Of a stretch of 64,000 nucleotides of DNA, positions 20,046 through 29,970 are shown one piece after another. The notes beneath the pieces are model-generated. The model did no database searches. It saw only the letters and a program-made list of their open reading frames with translations, and was not told the origin of the DNA. Position 1 is the first letter of the stretch, and the number at the start of each line of letters is the position of its first letter. The translations under genes and the position numbers were made by a program. The DNA comes from Clostridiales bacterium. Lineage in GTDB: Bacteria > Bacillota > Clostridia > Christensenellales > UBA1242. The stretch spans positions 1 through 64,000 of the forward strand of contig CAKJYJ010000009.1 in NCBI GenBank assembly GCA_918262735.1. The letters run 5' to 3'.

Positions 20046-23000
20046 TTAACCTTCGTAATCAATTATTGCCTTATATAAATCTAGCGAATAGCCCCAATTG
20101 GTGTCATATTGGTTAGAACTATCATAGTAATTCCATTTACTCTTCCAACCAGATGGCGCAGATGTTGTTTCAACATATATATGTAGGTTTTCATTGCAAC
20201 CATTGAATGGCGCATTATAGTATTGGTTATCTTTTGCTGAAATTGTGGTTACGCTGTTTGGAATATATATACTAATTAATCCGGTGCAGTTACAGAACGC
20301 ATTATCTGTTATTTTTGTAACTTTGTTTGAAACAATAACATATCTTAAATTATCACAATCTCTAAATGAATTTCCTCTTGTTTTTGTTGTTTTTGAATTA
20401 AATGTTAGTGTTGTTATTGTTTTATCTATTAATCCTATTGCAACAAATTCTGAGCCGTTAACATAGTATGCAACTCCATCTAATATCCTTATTCTTGAAG
20501 CTGCACTTGCGTCTGTTTGAATATATTCTGCATATTTTCCAACATAACCATAATCTTCAGAACCTTTGGTTATGTTGAGTGATGATAGGTTATATACTTC
20601 CGCCAAAGCATAACAATACTCGAATGCAGAATAACCTATGCTGGTTACACCACTACCAATTTTAACACTGGTTAAACTTCTGCAATCATAGAATGCTTGA
20701 TAACCAATGCTGGTTACATTATTTGGTATGGTTATATTGGTCAGACTACCACAATAAGAGAATGCAGAATTACCTATGCTGGTTACACCACTACCAATGG
20801 TTACGCTAGCTAAACTGCTGCAACCATTGAATGCAGAATCACCTATGCTGGTTACACTATTTGGTATGGTTACACTGGTTAAACTGCTGCAATACTCGAA
20901 TGCTTCAGAACCTATGCTGGTTACACTATCTGGTATGGTTATGCTGGTTAGACTGCTACAACCAGAGAATGCTCTATCACCTATGCTGGTTACATTATTT
21001 GGGATTGTTATGCTGGTTAAACTGCTGCAATCAAGGAATACCCCTGTACCTATGCTGGTTACACCACTACCTATGGTTACACTGATTAGACTACTGCAAT
21101 AGCAGAATACTCCAGAACCTATGCTGGTTACACTATTTGGTATGGTTACACTTGTTAGACTGCTGCACCCAGAGAATGCCCCTGTACCTATGCTGGTTAC
21201 ACCATTTGGTATGGTTACACTGGTTAAACTCCTGCAATTATAGAATGCTTGATAACAAATTTCTGTTGTGTTTTCATTTAGTGTTACTGAAGTTATTGTT
21301 GTATCTACAACATACACTGCTTTATAATTAGTTGAGCTCTCTTTATAGTACATAACTCCATCAATTTCTTCTAGTTTATCTGTAAGGTTTTCATCACTTA
21401 CAACTAAATGGGCATAATATGTAACATCGCTATAACCAAAATTCACTGCTGCAGTTATATTTAATTGTGATAGGTTGTTTACTATATATAATTTACTGCA
21501 ACCAGAGAATGAAGAAGATCCTATGCTGATTACACTATTTGGTATGGTTACACTTGTTAGACTGCTGCAATTATAGAATGCCTTATAACAAATTTCTGTT
21601 GTGTTTTCGTTTAATGTTACTGAAGTTATTGTTTTATCTATAGCAAACACTGCTTTATAATTAGTTGGGCTCTCTTTATAGTACATAACCCCATCTATTT
21701 CCTCTAACTTATCTGCAAAGTTTTCATCACTTACAACCAAATGGGCATAATATGCAACATAGCCATAATCATAACTTCCTGCATTTATATTTAATTGTGC
21801 TAGGTTGTTTACTATATATAATTTACTGCAATAATAGAATGCTTGAGAACCTATGCTGGTTACACCACTACCAATGGTTACGCTGGTTAGACTGCTGCAA
21901 CTAGAGAATGCATGAGAACCTATGCTGGTTACACTATCCGGTATACTTATACTTGCAAGACTGCTGCAACTAGAGAATGCTCTAACACCTATGCTGGTTA
22001 CACTATTTGGTATGGTTACACTTGTTAGACTGCTGCAATTATAGAATGCTTGATAACAAATTTCTGTTGTGTTTTCATTTAGTGTTACTGAAGTTATTGT
22101 TTTATCTACAACATACACTGCCTTATAATTAGTTGGGCTTTCTTTATAGTACATAACACCATCTATTGCTTCTAACTTATCTGAAAAGTTTTCGTCACTT
22201 ACAACCAAATGGGCATAATTTGCAACACAGCCATAATCATAACTTCCTGCAGTTATATTTAATTGTGATAGGTTATTTACTATATATAACTTACTGCAAT
22301 CAAAGAATGCAGAATCACCTATGCTGGTTACTCCACTACCAATAGTTACACTTGTTAGACTGCTGCAATATCTGAATGCAGAATTACCTATGCTGGTTAC
22401 ACCACTACCAATAGTTACACTAGTTAGACTACTGCAGCCATAGAATGCATAAGAACCTATGCTGGTTACACCACTACCAATAGTTACACTAGTTAGACTA
22501 CTGCAGCCATAGAATGCATAAGAACCTATGCTGGTTACACTATCTGGTATACTTACACTGGTTAAACTACTGCAATTATAGAACGCATAGTTCTTAATTT
22601 CTGTGATACCATCTGGTATTGTTAGTTCGGTTACTTCATTATTACCTATATATAAATGTTGAGCATAATCTAATGGATTTGAATATCCACCAATAAACGA
22701 TATATTTAGCCACGCTTCTAAACTTGATATTGTTACACTTGTTAGACAGCTGCAGCCATAGAATGCATAAGTACCTATGCTGGTTACACTATTTGGTATG
22801 GTTACACTTGTTAGACTACTGCAACTAGAGAATGCATAATCTCCTATGCTGGTTACTCCACTGCCTATGGTTACACTGGTTAGACTGCTGCAATTATAGA
22901 ATGCATAATCACCCATGCTGGTTACACTATTTGGTATAATTATGCTGGTTAGACTGCTGCAATTATAGAATGCATAATCACCTATGCTGGTTACACTATT

Positions 23001-26000
23001 TGGTATAATTATGCTGGTTAGACTGCTACAACCATAGAATGCATAATTTCCTATGCTGGTTACACTATTTGGTATGGTTACACTTGTTAGACTGCTGCAA
23101 TTATAGAATGCTTGAGAACCTATACTGATTACACTATTTGGTATGGTTATACTGGTTAGACTACTGCAACCAAAGAATGCACGATCTCCTATACTGGTTA
23201 CACTGTTTGGTATGGTCACGCTGGTTAAACTGCTGCAATCACGGAATGCTCCATATAATATATTCCCACCAGTAATTGTAACTGACCTTAGTGATGATGG
23301 AATGTAGTATGTTGTGCTTGTGGTTGAACTTGTGCTTGAACCATAATAGTTTTGTCTAACACTTGTTGAGCCCTCGAATGATGTTGTTCCAAATATATAT
23401 CCAAATGGATATTGATATGTGTCCGTTGCCGTTTTTACACTTCCACCAACAAATGGTAAAGTTATACTTTCTAATTCTGAACATCCAGAGAATGCCCCGT
23501 ATAATATACTTACTATATTTTCATTTAGGATTATCGTTGTTTTTGTTTTATCTGTTACATTAATTACGTGATAACTCGTTTCACTCTCTATATAATACAC
23601 AATACCATCTATTTCTTTAATCTTTTCATCTATGTTTTCTTCGCTTATTACCGTATAAGCATAATATGCAACATAGCCATAATTAGAATTTCCTGCTGTT
23701 ATATTTAATTGTGATAGGTTATTTACTACATATAATTTACTGCAACCATAGAATGCTCTATCACCTATGCTGGTTACACCACTACCAATGGTTACACTGG
23801 TTAGACTGCTGCAATAATGGAATGCTCTATCACCTATGCTGGTTACACTATTTGGTATGGTTATACTGGTTAGACTACTGCAATACTCGAATGCATAATT
23901 GCCTATGCTAGTTACACTATTTGGTATGATTACACTGGTTAAACCACTGCAATAAGAGAACGCATAATCACTTATGCTAGTTACACCATCTGGTATGGTT
24001 ACACTTGTTAAACTACTGCAGTTATAGAATGCATATTGATTTATGCATGACGTATTTTCATTTAGTGTTATATTTGTCTTTGTTTTGTTAATACATGTTA
24101 ATGCAATATAGTCTTGATTATCTACATAATATGCAACTCCATTTTCTTCATCTTTTACTATTCTTGTTTGGTATGCGTCATTTGGCCCAAATACAACTTT
24201 TGCATAGTAGGCAACTTCTCCATTATCTGTTGTACCTGCTGTTATTGTTAGTGATGATTTGTTATATACCTCAGCCAATGCGTAACAATATTCAAATGCA
24301 TCAGACCCTATGCTGGTTACACTATTTGGTATTGTTACACTGGTTAGACTGCTGCAATAATGGAATGATCTATCACCTATACTGGTTACACTATTTGGTA
24401 TGGATATACTGGTTAGACTGCTGCAACCAGAGAATGCATAATCACCTATGCTGGTTACACTATCTGGTATGGTTACACTGGTTAAACTACTGCAATAATA
24501 GAATGCCATATCACCTATGCTGGTTACACCATTTGGTATGGTTACACTGGTTAAACTGCTGCAATAATAGAATGCATTAGAACCAATGCCGGTTACACTA
24601 TTTGGTATGGTTACACTAGTTAGACTGCTGCAATAATAGAATGCCCTATCACCTATACTTGTCACCCCTTCTGGGATTGTGACGCTGGTTAAACTACTGC
24701 AACCAGAGAATGCAGAATTACGTATACTTGTTGTATTATCATTTAGCGTTATGCTTGTTTTTGTTGTGTCAAATAACCCAACAGCAATATAGTTTGATTC
24801 ATCAATCTCATATACAACACCATCAATTGTTTCAATTCTACCATCTCCAATATTGCTATATACCAAAGTCGCATTTTTTGCCACCATACCATAACCATCA
24901 GAGCCAACCGTTATATTCAATGAAGATTTATTATACACCTCTTTAATCGAACTACACGAAGAAAATGCATAACTTTCTATGCTTTTTGTATATTTATGTA
25001 TAACAACTTTTGTTATGCTTTTATCAACACATGTTAGAGCAATATAATTTGTTGAATTTAATTTAAAATATGCCACACTATCTATTATTTCAATTTTACT
25101 TGGAATACTAGTTGCGTCACCGATATATACCACTTTTGCATAAGCAGCAACATAGCCATTATCAGAACCTTTTGTTATGGTTAATGAAGATTTGTTATAT
25201 ACTTCTGCTAAAGCATAACAACCATAGAATGCCTCAGAACCTATGCTGTATACACGACTTGGTATGGTTAAACTAATTAGACTACGGCAACAATAGAATG
25301 CACCATTTCCTATACTAGTTACTCCTTCGGGGATTGTTACACTTATTAGACTGGTGCAATAAGAGAATACATAATTACCTATGCTGGTTACTCCTTCTGG
25401 GATTGTGACGCTGGTTAGACTGCTACAACTATTGAATGCATTATTCCCTATGCTGGTTACACTTTCTGGTATGGTTACACTTGTTAGACTATGACAAGAT
25501 TGGAATGCATTATCTCCTATGCTGGTTACTCCTTCTGGGATTGTGACGCTGGTTAGACTACTGCAATTAAAGAATGCATTTTTTCCTATGCTGGTTACAC
25601 TATTTGGTATGGTTACACTAATTAGACTACTGCAATTATAGAATGCATCAGAATATATTATGGTTACACCATTGGGTATGATTACACTGGTTAGACTGCT
25701 GCAACCAGAGAATGCATAATTACCTATGCTGGTTACACCCATTCCAATGGTCACATTGGTTAGCACGGTGCAATTATAAAATGCATTTTGACCTATGCTG
25801 GTTATGCTATTTGGTATGGTTATACTGGTTAGACTGGTGCAATTATAAAATGCCCCATCAGAAGATGAATTTGCCGAATAAATACTTGTAACATCATAAA
25901 CGGCTCCATTATATAGCACTTTTTCCGGAATAACTAATTCACCTACTGGCTTATTATTAGGATTTGCTTTTACTGACGCTGTTTTATTTGTATTATCATA

Positions 26001-26582
26001 CGTAAATGTCAATGTTTCAAACATGCCTTCATCTGGAACTTCCGAGGTAAATATTGCATAAACAGTTACATCTCCAGCAGGCATGGTGAACGTTTGATTT
26101 GTTATTACAACGTGCTCTGTTTCACCATACAATATGTAATATGCGCTTTCAAATGCATAGTGGTCGTTTGGTGTTATGGTTAATGTTATGGTTTCACCCT
26201 CTATTGCCTTTGTAACATTTGAAGAAACATTACCGTTCTGCACTTCACCAGTATATATTGTAAACTCTTGTTTATATACCGCTTTATATACATTATTCAC
26301 ATTCTCTTGGGTTAACGTGATTTCGTATTCTACATCCTCTGAAACAATTACGCCATTTACTTCCCAACCTATAAATCGATAACCATCTAGTGGAATTGCC
26401 TCAATGGTTACATTATCACCTAACCTGCAGTTGTTTTTGCTCTCGTATTCAATCTGCTCAATATTGGATGTTATTTCAACCGTGTATGTTTTAGGCTTTC
26501 CCCCACCAAGGCCAAAAACAAGCCCGGCACCAATGCCAAGCACCAAAACAACTCCTGCAACTAAAAACCAAATTCTTTTCAT
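20046..26582 (-). CDS. Giant BspA-type leucine-rich-repeat surface protein (2178 aa)
   Basis: A paralogue of the 227-6367 protein. The first ~175 residues and the last ~170 are almost identical between the two (signal/anchor MKRIWFLVAGVVLVLGIGAG, two InlB-type beta-repeats, C-terminal GNSFRDCDNLRYVIVSN and KPSGWKSKWNYY-type module). This copy lacks several beta-repeats of the other and enters the LRR_5 region at about residue 195. The LRR array (23-residue units) is longer and is interrupted by the ~75-residue YGYVAxYA/IDGVxYY modules. It also has one 'LPFVGG...PFGYIFG...YYIPSSLRSV' module that recurs in BspA proteins. AGAGG lies before the start. There is no sorting motif. Surface adhesion is inferred from the family. 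Confidence 0.9.
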   Translation of the reverse strand: MKRIWFLVAGVVLVLGIGAGLVFGLGGGKPKTYTVEITSNIEQIEYESKNNCRLGDNVTIEAIPLDGYRFIGWEVNGVIVSEDVEYEITLTQENVNNVYKAVYKQEFTIYTGEVQNGNVSSNVTKAIEGETITLTITPNDHYAFESAYYILYGETEHVVITNQTFTMPAGDVTVYAIFTSEVPDEGMFETLTFTYDNTNKTASVKANPNNKPVGELVIPEKVLYNGAVYDVTSIYSANSSSDGAFYNCTSLTSITIPNSITSIGQNAFYNCTVLTNVTIGMGVTSIGNYAFSGCSSLTSVIIPNGVTIIYSDAFYNCSSLISVTIPNSVTSIGKNAFFNCSSLTSVTIPEGVTSIGDNAFQSCHSLTSVTIPESVTSIGNNAFNSCSSLTSVTIPEGVTSIGNYVFSYCTSLISVTIPEGVTSIGNGAFYCCRSLISLTIPSRVYSIGSEAFYGCYALAEVYNKSSLTITKGSDNGYVAAYAKVVYIGDATSIPSKIEIIDSVAYFKLNSTNYIALTCVDKSITKVVIHKYTKSIESYAFSSCSSIKEVYNKSSLNITVGSDGYGMVAKNATLVYSNIGDGRIETIDGVVYEIDESNYIAVGLFDTTKTSITLNDNTTSIRNSAFSGCSSLTSVTIPEGVTSIGDRAFYYCSSLTSVTIPNSVTGIGSNAFYYCSSLTSVTIPNGVTSIGDMAFYYCSSLTSVTIPDSVTSIGDYAFSGCSSLTSISIPNSVTSIGDRSFHYCSSLTSVTIPNSVTSIGSDAFEYCYALAEVYNKSSLTITAGTTDNGEVAYYAKVVFGPNDAYQTRIVKDEENGVAYYVDNQDYIALTCINKTKTNITLNENTSCINQYAFYNCSSLTSVTIPDGVTSISDYAFSYCSGLTSVIIPNSVTSIGNYAFEYCSSLTSITIPNSVTSIGDRAFHYCSSLTSVTIGSGVTSIGDRAFYGCSKLYVVNNLSQLNITAGNSNYGYVAYYAYTVISEENIDEKIKEIDGIVYYIESETSYHVINVTDKTKTTIILNENIVSILYGAFSGCSELESITLPFVGGSVKTATDTYQYPFGYIFGTTSFEGSTSVRQNYYGSSTSSTTSTTYYIPSSLRSVTITGGNILYGAFRDCSSLTSVTIPNSVTSIGDRAFFGCSSLTSITIPNSVISIGSQAFYNCSSLTSVTIPNSVTSIGNYAFYGCSSLTSIIIPNSVTSIGDYAFYNCSSLTSIIIPNSVTSMGDYAFYNCSSLTSVTIGSGVTSIGDYAFSSCSSLTSVTIPNSVTSIGTYAFYGCSCLTSVTISSLEAWLNISFIGGYSNPLDYAQHLYIGNNEVTELTIPDGITEIKNYAFYNCSSLTSVSIPDSVTSIGSYAFYGCSSLTSVTIGSGVTSIGSYAFYGCSSLTSVTIGSGVTSIGNSAFRYCSSLTSVTIGSGVTSIGDSAFFDCSKLYIVNNLSQLNITAGSYDYGCVANYAHLVVSDENFSDKLEAIDGVMYYKESPTNYKAVYVVDKTITSVTLNENTTEICYQAFYNCSSLTSVTIPNSVTSIGVRAFSSCSSLASISIPDSVTSIGSHAFSSCSSLTSVTIGSGVTSIGSQAFYYCSKLYIVNNLAQLNINAGSYDYGYVAYYAHLVVSDENFADKLEEIDGVMYYKESPTNYKAVFAIDKTITSVTLNENTTEICYKAFYNCSSLTSVTIPNSVISIGSSSFSGCSKLYIVNNLSQLNITAAVNFGYSDVTYYAHLVVSDENLTDKLEEIDGVMYYKESSTNYKAVYVVDTTITSVTLNENTTEICYQAFYNCRSLTSVTIPNGVTSIGTGAFSGCSSLTSVTIPNSVTSIGSGVFCYCSSLISVTIGSGVTSIGTGVFLDCSSLTSITIPNNVTSIGDRAFSGCSSLTSITIPDSVTSIGSEAFEYCSSLTSVTIPNSVTSIGDSAFNGCSSLASVTIGSGVTSIGNSAFSYCGSLTNITIPNNVTSIGYQAFYDCRSLTSVKIGSGVTSIGYSAFEYCYALAEVYNLSSLNITKGSEDYGYVGKYAEYIQTDASAASRIRILDGVAYYVNGSEFVAIGLIDKTITTLTFNSKTTKTRGNSFRDCDNLRYVIVSNKVTKITDNAFCNCTGLISIYIPNSVTTISAKDNQYYNAPFNGCNENLHIYVETTSAPSGWKSKWNYYDSSNQYDTNWGYSLDLYKAIIDYEG
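20630..25860. repeat. 69-bp coding repeats of the second BspA array
   Basis: The same 69-bp repeat family as at 830-4930, read on the minus strand as 23-codon LRR units. Some neighbouring units are identical over their full length (for example the two units around 22430-22530), as expected of recent expansion or gene conversion. Confidence 0.85.
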
Positions 26583-26736
26583 AAAAACCTCTTTTATTTT
26601 TGATTAATTATTATTAAAATTAGCTTCAAAAAAACCATATTTATTGTATTTATACAATATTTTGTGCTAAAATGTCAAATTATTTCAGTAATTTTAGCCT
26701 AATAAACAAAATCTCATATGTCTTATGCACATATCC

Positions 26737-26766
26737 AAAAAAGCACAACTTAGTCGTTGTGCTTTT
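26737..26766 (-). terminator. Terminator of the prmC-prfA operon
   Basis: A perfect 11-bp stem AAAAGCACAAC (26739-26749) / GTTGTGCTTTT (26756-26766), 30 nt beyond the prfA stop. The A-rich left flank gives a U-run on the minus transcript. Confidence 0.85.
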
Positions 26767-26795
26767 ACAAAAATAAAAATACATTTTATTGTTGA

Positions 26796-27869
26796 TTATT
26801 TTTCTGTTAATGCTTCAAGTTTTGCTTGTTGGTCCGCAGTTTGGAGTGCAGTTATCAATTCATCCATATCGCCATCTAAAAATGGTTCAATGTTGTAAAT
26901 AGAATAGTTAATTCTGTGGTCGGTTATTCTTCCTTGTGGATAGTTATACGTTCTTATTCTTTCACTTCTATCACCCGTTCCGACTTGATTTTTTCGGTTT
27001 TGTGCATACTCACTATCTGCTTGTTCCTTATAGTAATTGTATAGTTTACTCTTTAGTATACTCATTGCTCTTTCACGGTTTTTAATTTGTGAGCGCTCGT
27101 CCTGGCAAGTTACAACAATTCCCGTTGGAAAGTGTGTTATTCGGATTGCAGACTCTGTTTTATTAACATGTTGTCCACCGGCACCACTTGAACGATATGT
27201 ATCTATTTTTATATCTTTGTCTAATATTTCAACATCAACATCTTCCGCTTCTGGCAAAACCGCAACTGTGGTTGTTGAGGTGTGAACTCTGCCCTGACTT
27301 TCCGTTTCTGGAACACGTTGAACTCTGTGAACCCCGCTTTCGTATTTTAGCTTACTAAAAACATCTTTACCCCTAATTGTAAATGAGCATTCTTTAACTC
27401 CACCAAGTTCTGTTTCTGAAATATCGTTTATTTCATATTTCCAGTGTTGCCTTTCTGCGTACCTTATATACATATTCATTAGAACCGATGCAAAAAGTGC
27501 ACTTTCTTCACCACCGGCAGCACCTCTAATTTCAATAATACAGTCCTTATCATCATCTTCATCTTTTGGAAGGAGTAAAATTTGAAGTTTTTCTTCAAGT
27601 TCTTCCTTTTTCTTTTTAAGATCGTGTATTTCTTCTTTGAAAAGGGCAATCATTTCATGATCTGTTTCACCCTGAAGACTTTTTTCATTGTCATCAATGT
27701 TTTTCAAAACTTTTTCATATTCATCTCTTGTTTCAACAAGTTCTTCAAGTCCACTTCTTTCTTTTACTAATTTTTTCCACTCTTTGTTATCAGCAATAAC
27801 TTCTGGTTTCATAACAAGTTCTGTTAGTTCATCATATCGCTCTTTAAATTTTCGTGTTTTTTCTAACAT
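26796..27869 (-). CDS. prfA: Peptide chain release factor 1
   Basis: RF1 reads UAA and UAG in the ribosomal A site and triggers peptide release. The 357-aa length is typical. The catalytic GGQ lies in SGAGGQHVNKTESAIR. The recognition loop region reads VPETESQGRVHTST, matching the RF1 pattern around its PxT anticodon tripeptide (here PET). GGAG precedes the ATG. The PrmC-domain gene that modifies this GGQ glutamine lies 8 nt upstream, so enzyme and substrate are co-transcribed, as is usual in Firmicutes. Confidence 0.97.
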   Translation of the reverse strand: MLEKTRKFKERYDELTELVMKPEVIADNKEWKKLVKERSGLEELVETRDEYEKVLKNIDDNEKSLQGETDHEMIALFKEEIHDLKKKKEELEEKLQILLLPKDEDDDKDCIIEIRGAAGGEESALFASVLMNMYIRYAERQHWKYEINDISETELGGVKECSFTIRGKDVFSKLKYESGVHRVQRVPETESQGRVHTSTTTVAVLPEAEDVDVEILDKDIKIDTYRSSGAGGQHVNKTESAIRITHFPTGIVVTCQDERSQIKNRERAMSILKSKLYNYYKEQADSEYAQNRKNQVGTGDRSERIRTYNYPQGRITDHRINYSIYNIEPFLDGDMDELITALQTADQQAKLEALTEK

Positions 27870-27877
27870 AATTACTC

Positions 27878-29587
27878 CTAATTATTAACCGTGGCATACA
27901 CCACCCTGTCAATTTTATTATAGTCTTTCACTATTCTAATATCTTTGAAGTTTTTTTGCAATAGATTTTTAACATCTTTTGCTTGATTAATTCCAACTTC
28001 CAAAAAAATCATTCCATTTTTATATAGTTTTTGCGGTGCTTCGCGTATGATTTTATCGTAAAAATCAAGCCCGGTTATTCCACCATCTAACGAAATAATG
28101 GGGTCAAAACATCTCACCTCATCATCAAGTTTTTCAATATCCCCGCTTGGAATATATGGCGGGTTCGAGATAATAATATCAAACTTTAGCCTTTTCAAAT
28201 TTGAAAACAAATCCGATTTTTTGAAATTAATTTTAACACCATTCTTTTCTGCATTTTGTTTTGCAACAACTAGTGCATCATCTGAAACATCTGTTGCAAT
28301 AACCTTGCACCCACAGTTTTTTGCAACCGAAACTGCAATTGCACCACTTCCAGTGCAAAGGTCTAATACCTTGCTCTTTTTATTTATGTGCTCTAATGCA
28401 ACTTCAACCACTCGCTCTGTGTCCATTCTTGGTGAAAGAACATTTTGATTAATATAAAAATCCAAGCCATAAAAACTTGCATGGTTAAATATTTTTGTTA
28501 CCGGCTCACCACTTGCTCTTCTTTGTGTTGCCTTAATAACTTTGTTGTATTGATTTTTAGAAATAGTTTTTGTTAGCATTAACTGTGCTCTATTACAGCC
28601 AAGTACTTCACAGAAAATAAAATCAAGGTCGCTTTTTTCAAACCTATTTGCATTTTCTAATATTTGTTTTGCATCTATATATGCCTCACTAAAGGACATA
28701 TTATTCTCTGTGCCCATATCGTTTAACTTATCCCTTTTGTTTGAACTAATATCAAATTCGTTCTTTACTATTTTAACACATTTCGTTTCAATTTGCGAAG
28801 GCTTTTTATAAATTAAAAACAAAAATGGATAAATAATATATTTTACATGTCTGTGGTTTACTGCAAAACAAAAAAGCTCATAACTGGTTGACACGGCAAC
28901 AAGAAATATAAATGCATTCATAATAAAAAAATACCAAACATTTGATGCCATACCAAAAAGCGAAGTTGAGAACAAACAAAAAAACACCGAGCATATAAGA
29001 TAAAGAAATACATTGTTTCTATTCTCATTAATTAATGCTGAGTTAAATTTATAGTATTGTGAAAAAGTTGGTAAATATTTTATGGCAAGAAAAATTATAT
29101 AGAGTATCGTGCATTTAATAACACCACTTAAAAGTCTTCTTAAAAAAGTGTTAAAAACTTTTGGTGCAATTAAATAACTAATCTTTAACGGAACAACTCC
29201 AAGAAGCACAACAGATAACAGGGTTGAAACAACAATAATAACAAAACTAACCACACTTTCAGTTGAAACATTTAGTCCATTTTTAACATTAAAAACCATA
29301 TTGGATTTTTGCGATTTATTTTCATTTCTTTCAAAAATTCCACAAAAAACATAATAAAAACCACAAAAAAAGTAAAAAAATCCCCTGATTATTGGTATTT
29401 TGTATTGATTTATGTTAATTTTGCACCTTTGATTATTAAGCAATAATTTACCATTTTTATTAAACACACACGATATTTTTCTATTGTTGCCATAATAGCA
29501 CACACCAAAAACGCAAGGGAAAAATAGATTTACCATATACCAATTATTAACATTTATTGTATTGTTATGCGAATAATAATTACACAT
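27878..29587 (-). CDS. prmC: Degenerate DUF1385 (YqhQ-like) membrane domain fused to PrmC glutamine methyltransferase
   Basis: The C-terminal ~280 residues (from about 290) are PrmC, which N5-methylates the GGQ glutamine of RF1/RF2. Visible are the N-terminal helical domain, RRASGEPVTKI, LDLCTGSGAIAVSVA (SAM site) and the catalytic NPPY in IISNPPYIPSG. The N-terminal ~270 residues contain several membrane helices. They match DUF1385/YqhQ in plan: an opening 'KIPIIRGFFYFF' near the family's 'P-RG' segment, and a late YELF...KKPSQIETKCVKI resembling its 'YE.....TT.EP...qIEvA'. The family's GGQA-VIEGVMMR opening and YHGAEHKT/HPRCGT motifs are missing. In Firmicutes the two are usually separate neighbours, so the single frame is a fusion. 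The start is uncertain (only a weak GAGCTG site). Confidence 0.85.
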   Translation of the reverse strand: MCNYYSHNNTINVNNWYMVNLFFPCVFGVCYYGNNRKISCVFNKNGKLLLNNQRCKININQYKIPIIRGFFYFFCGFYYVFCGIFERNENKSQKSNMVFNVKNGLNVSTESVVSFVIIVVSTLLSVVLLGVVPLKISYLIAPKVFNTFLRRLLSGVIKCTILYIIFLAIKYLPTFSQYYKFNSALINENRNNVFLYLICSVFFCLFSTSLFGMASNVWYFFIMNAFIFLVAVSTSYELFCFAVNHRHVKYIIYPFLFLIYKKPSQIETKCVKIVKNEFDISSNKRDKLNDMGTENNMSFSEAYIDAKQILENANRFEKSDLDFIFCEVLGCNRAQLMLTKTISKNQYNKVIKATQRRASGEPVTKIFNHASFYGLDFYINQNVLSPRMDTERVVEVALEHINKKSKVLDLCTGSGAIAVSVAKNCGCKVIATDVSDDALVVAKQNAEKNGVKINFKKSDLFSNLKRLKFDIIISNPPYIPSGDIEKLDDEVRCFDPIISLDGGITGLDFYDKIIREAPQKLYKNGMIFLEVGINQAKDVKNLLQKNFKDIRIVKDYNKIDRVVYATVNN

Positions 29588-29721
29588 AATATTTCACAGC
29601 TCTTTTTATTTTTTTACCCTTAGTTCTTATCGAAAATCAAATCCAAAATAGTGAAAAACAAAAAACTAAAAGCTAAGAGTGAAAAGTGAAAAACGAATAG
29701 TTAAGAGTGAAAAGTACAAAC
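29588..29721. repeat. Short direct repeats upstream of the prmC fusion gene
   Basis: The stretch holds several copies of AAGAGTGAAAAGT-like words (around 29672, 29682 and 29703). They are irregular and of unknown meaning. Nothing else was recognised. Confidence 0.45.
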
Positions 29722-29753
29722 AAAAAAATCCTCACCAATACTGGTTCGGATTT
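29722..29753 (-). terminator. Terminator of tRNA-Leu(CAA)
   Basis: On the minus strand AAATCC (29753-29748) pairs with GGATTT (29732-29727), with an inner GAACC/GGTG arm, then a U-run. A nearly identical module (ACCAAACAAAA leader, same stem, GTTTGTACTTTT tail) occurs at 52305-52350. Confidence 0.75.
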
Positions 29754-29761
29754 GTTTTGTT

Positions 29762-29847
29762 TGGTGCAGGTGGTGGGACTTGAACCCACACGTTGTCGCC
29801 AACAAAGGATTTTGAGTCCTTCGCGTCTGCCATTCCACCACACCTGC
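29762..29847 (-). tRNA. tRNA-Leu(CAA)
   Basis: Class II tRNA on the minus strand. The acceptor GCAGGTG pairs with CACCTGC, then discriminator A and encoded CCA. The anticodon loop CTCAAAA gives CAA, with a long variable arm (TTGGCGACAA). It decodes UUG. Confidence 0.96.
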
Positions 29848-29902
29848 ATACTATTGTAATGTTATTATAATAAAGCTATCTTGGCTTTCTTTTGACTCCG
29901 AT

Positions 29903-29931
29903 ACTATATCATATTTAATCTTTTTTTGCAA
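29903..29931 (-). promoter_or_regulatory. Promoter of tRNA-Leu(CAA)
   Basis: TTGCAA (29931-29926), a 17-nt spacer and TATAGT (29908-29903) form a good vegetative promoter about 55 nt upstream of the tRNA. Confidence 0.65.
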
Positions 29932-29970
29932 GTGTTTTTATAACATTACAAACATTTGTTTGAACGGCTA

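Noticed and set aside
2026..24580. Many plus-strand open frames across the BspA genes
   Set aside because: They are antisense shadows of the LRR repeats, low in complexity (Leu/Trp/His-rich), without ribosome sites.
830..25860. Regular 69-bp repeats resembling an array (CRISPR-like or satellite)
   Set aside because: The repeats are in one open reading frame with a 23-codon period and no unique spacers; they encode LRR units.
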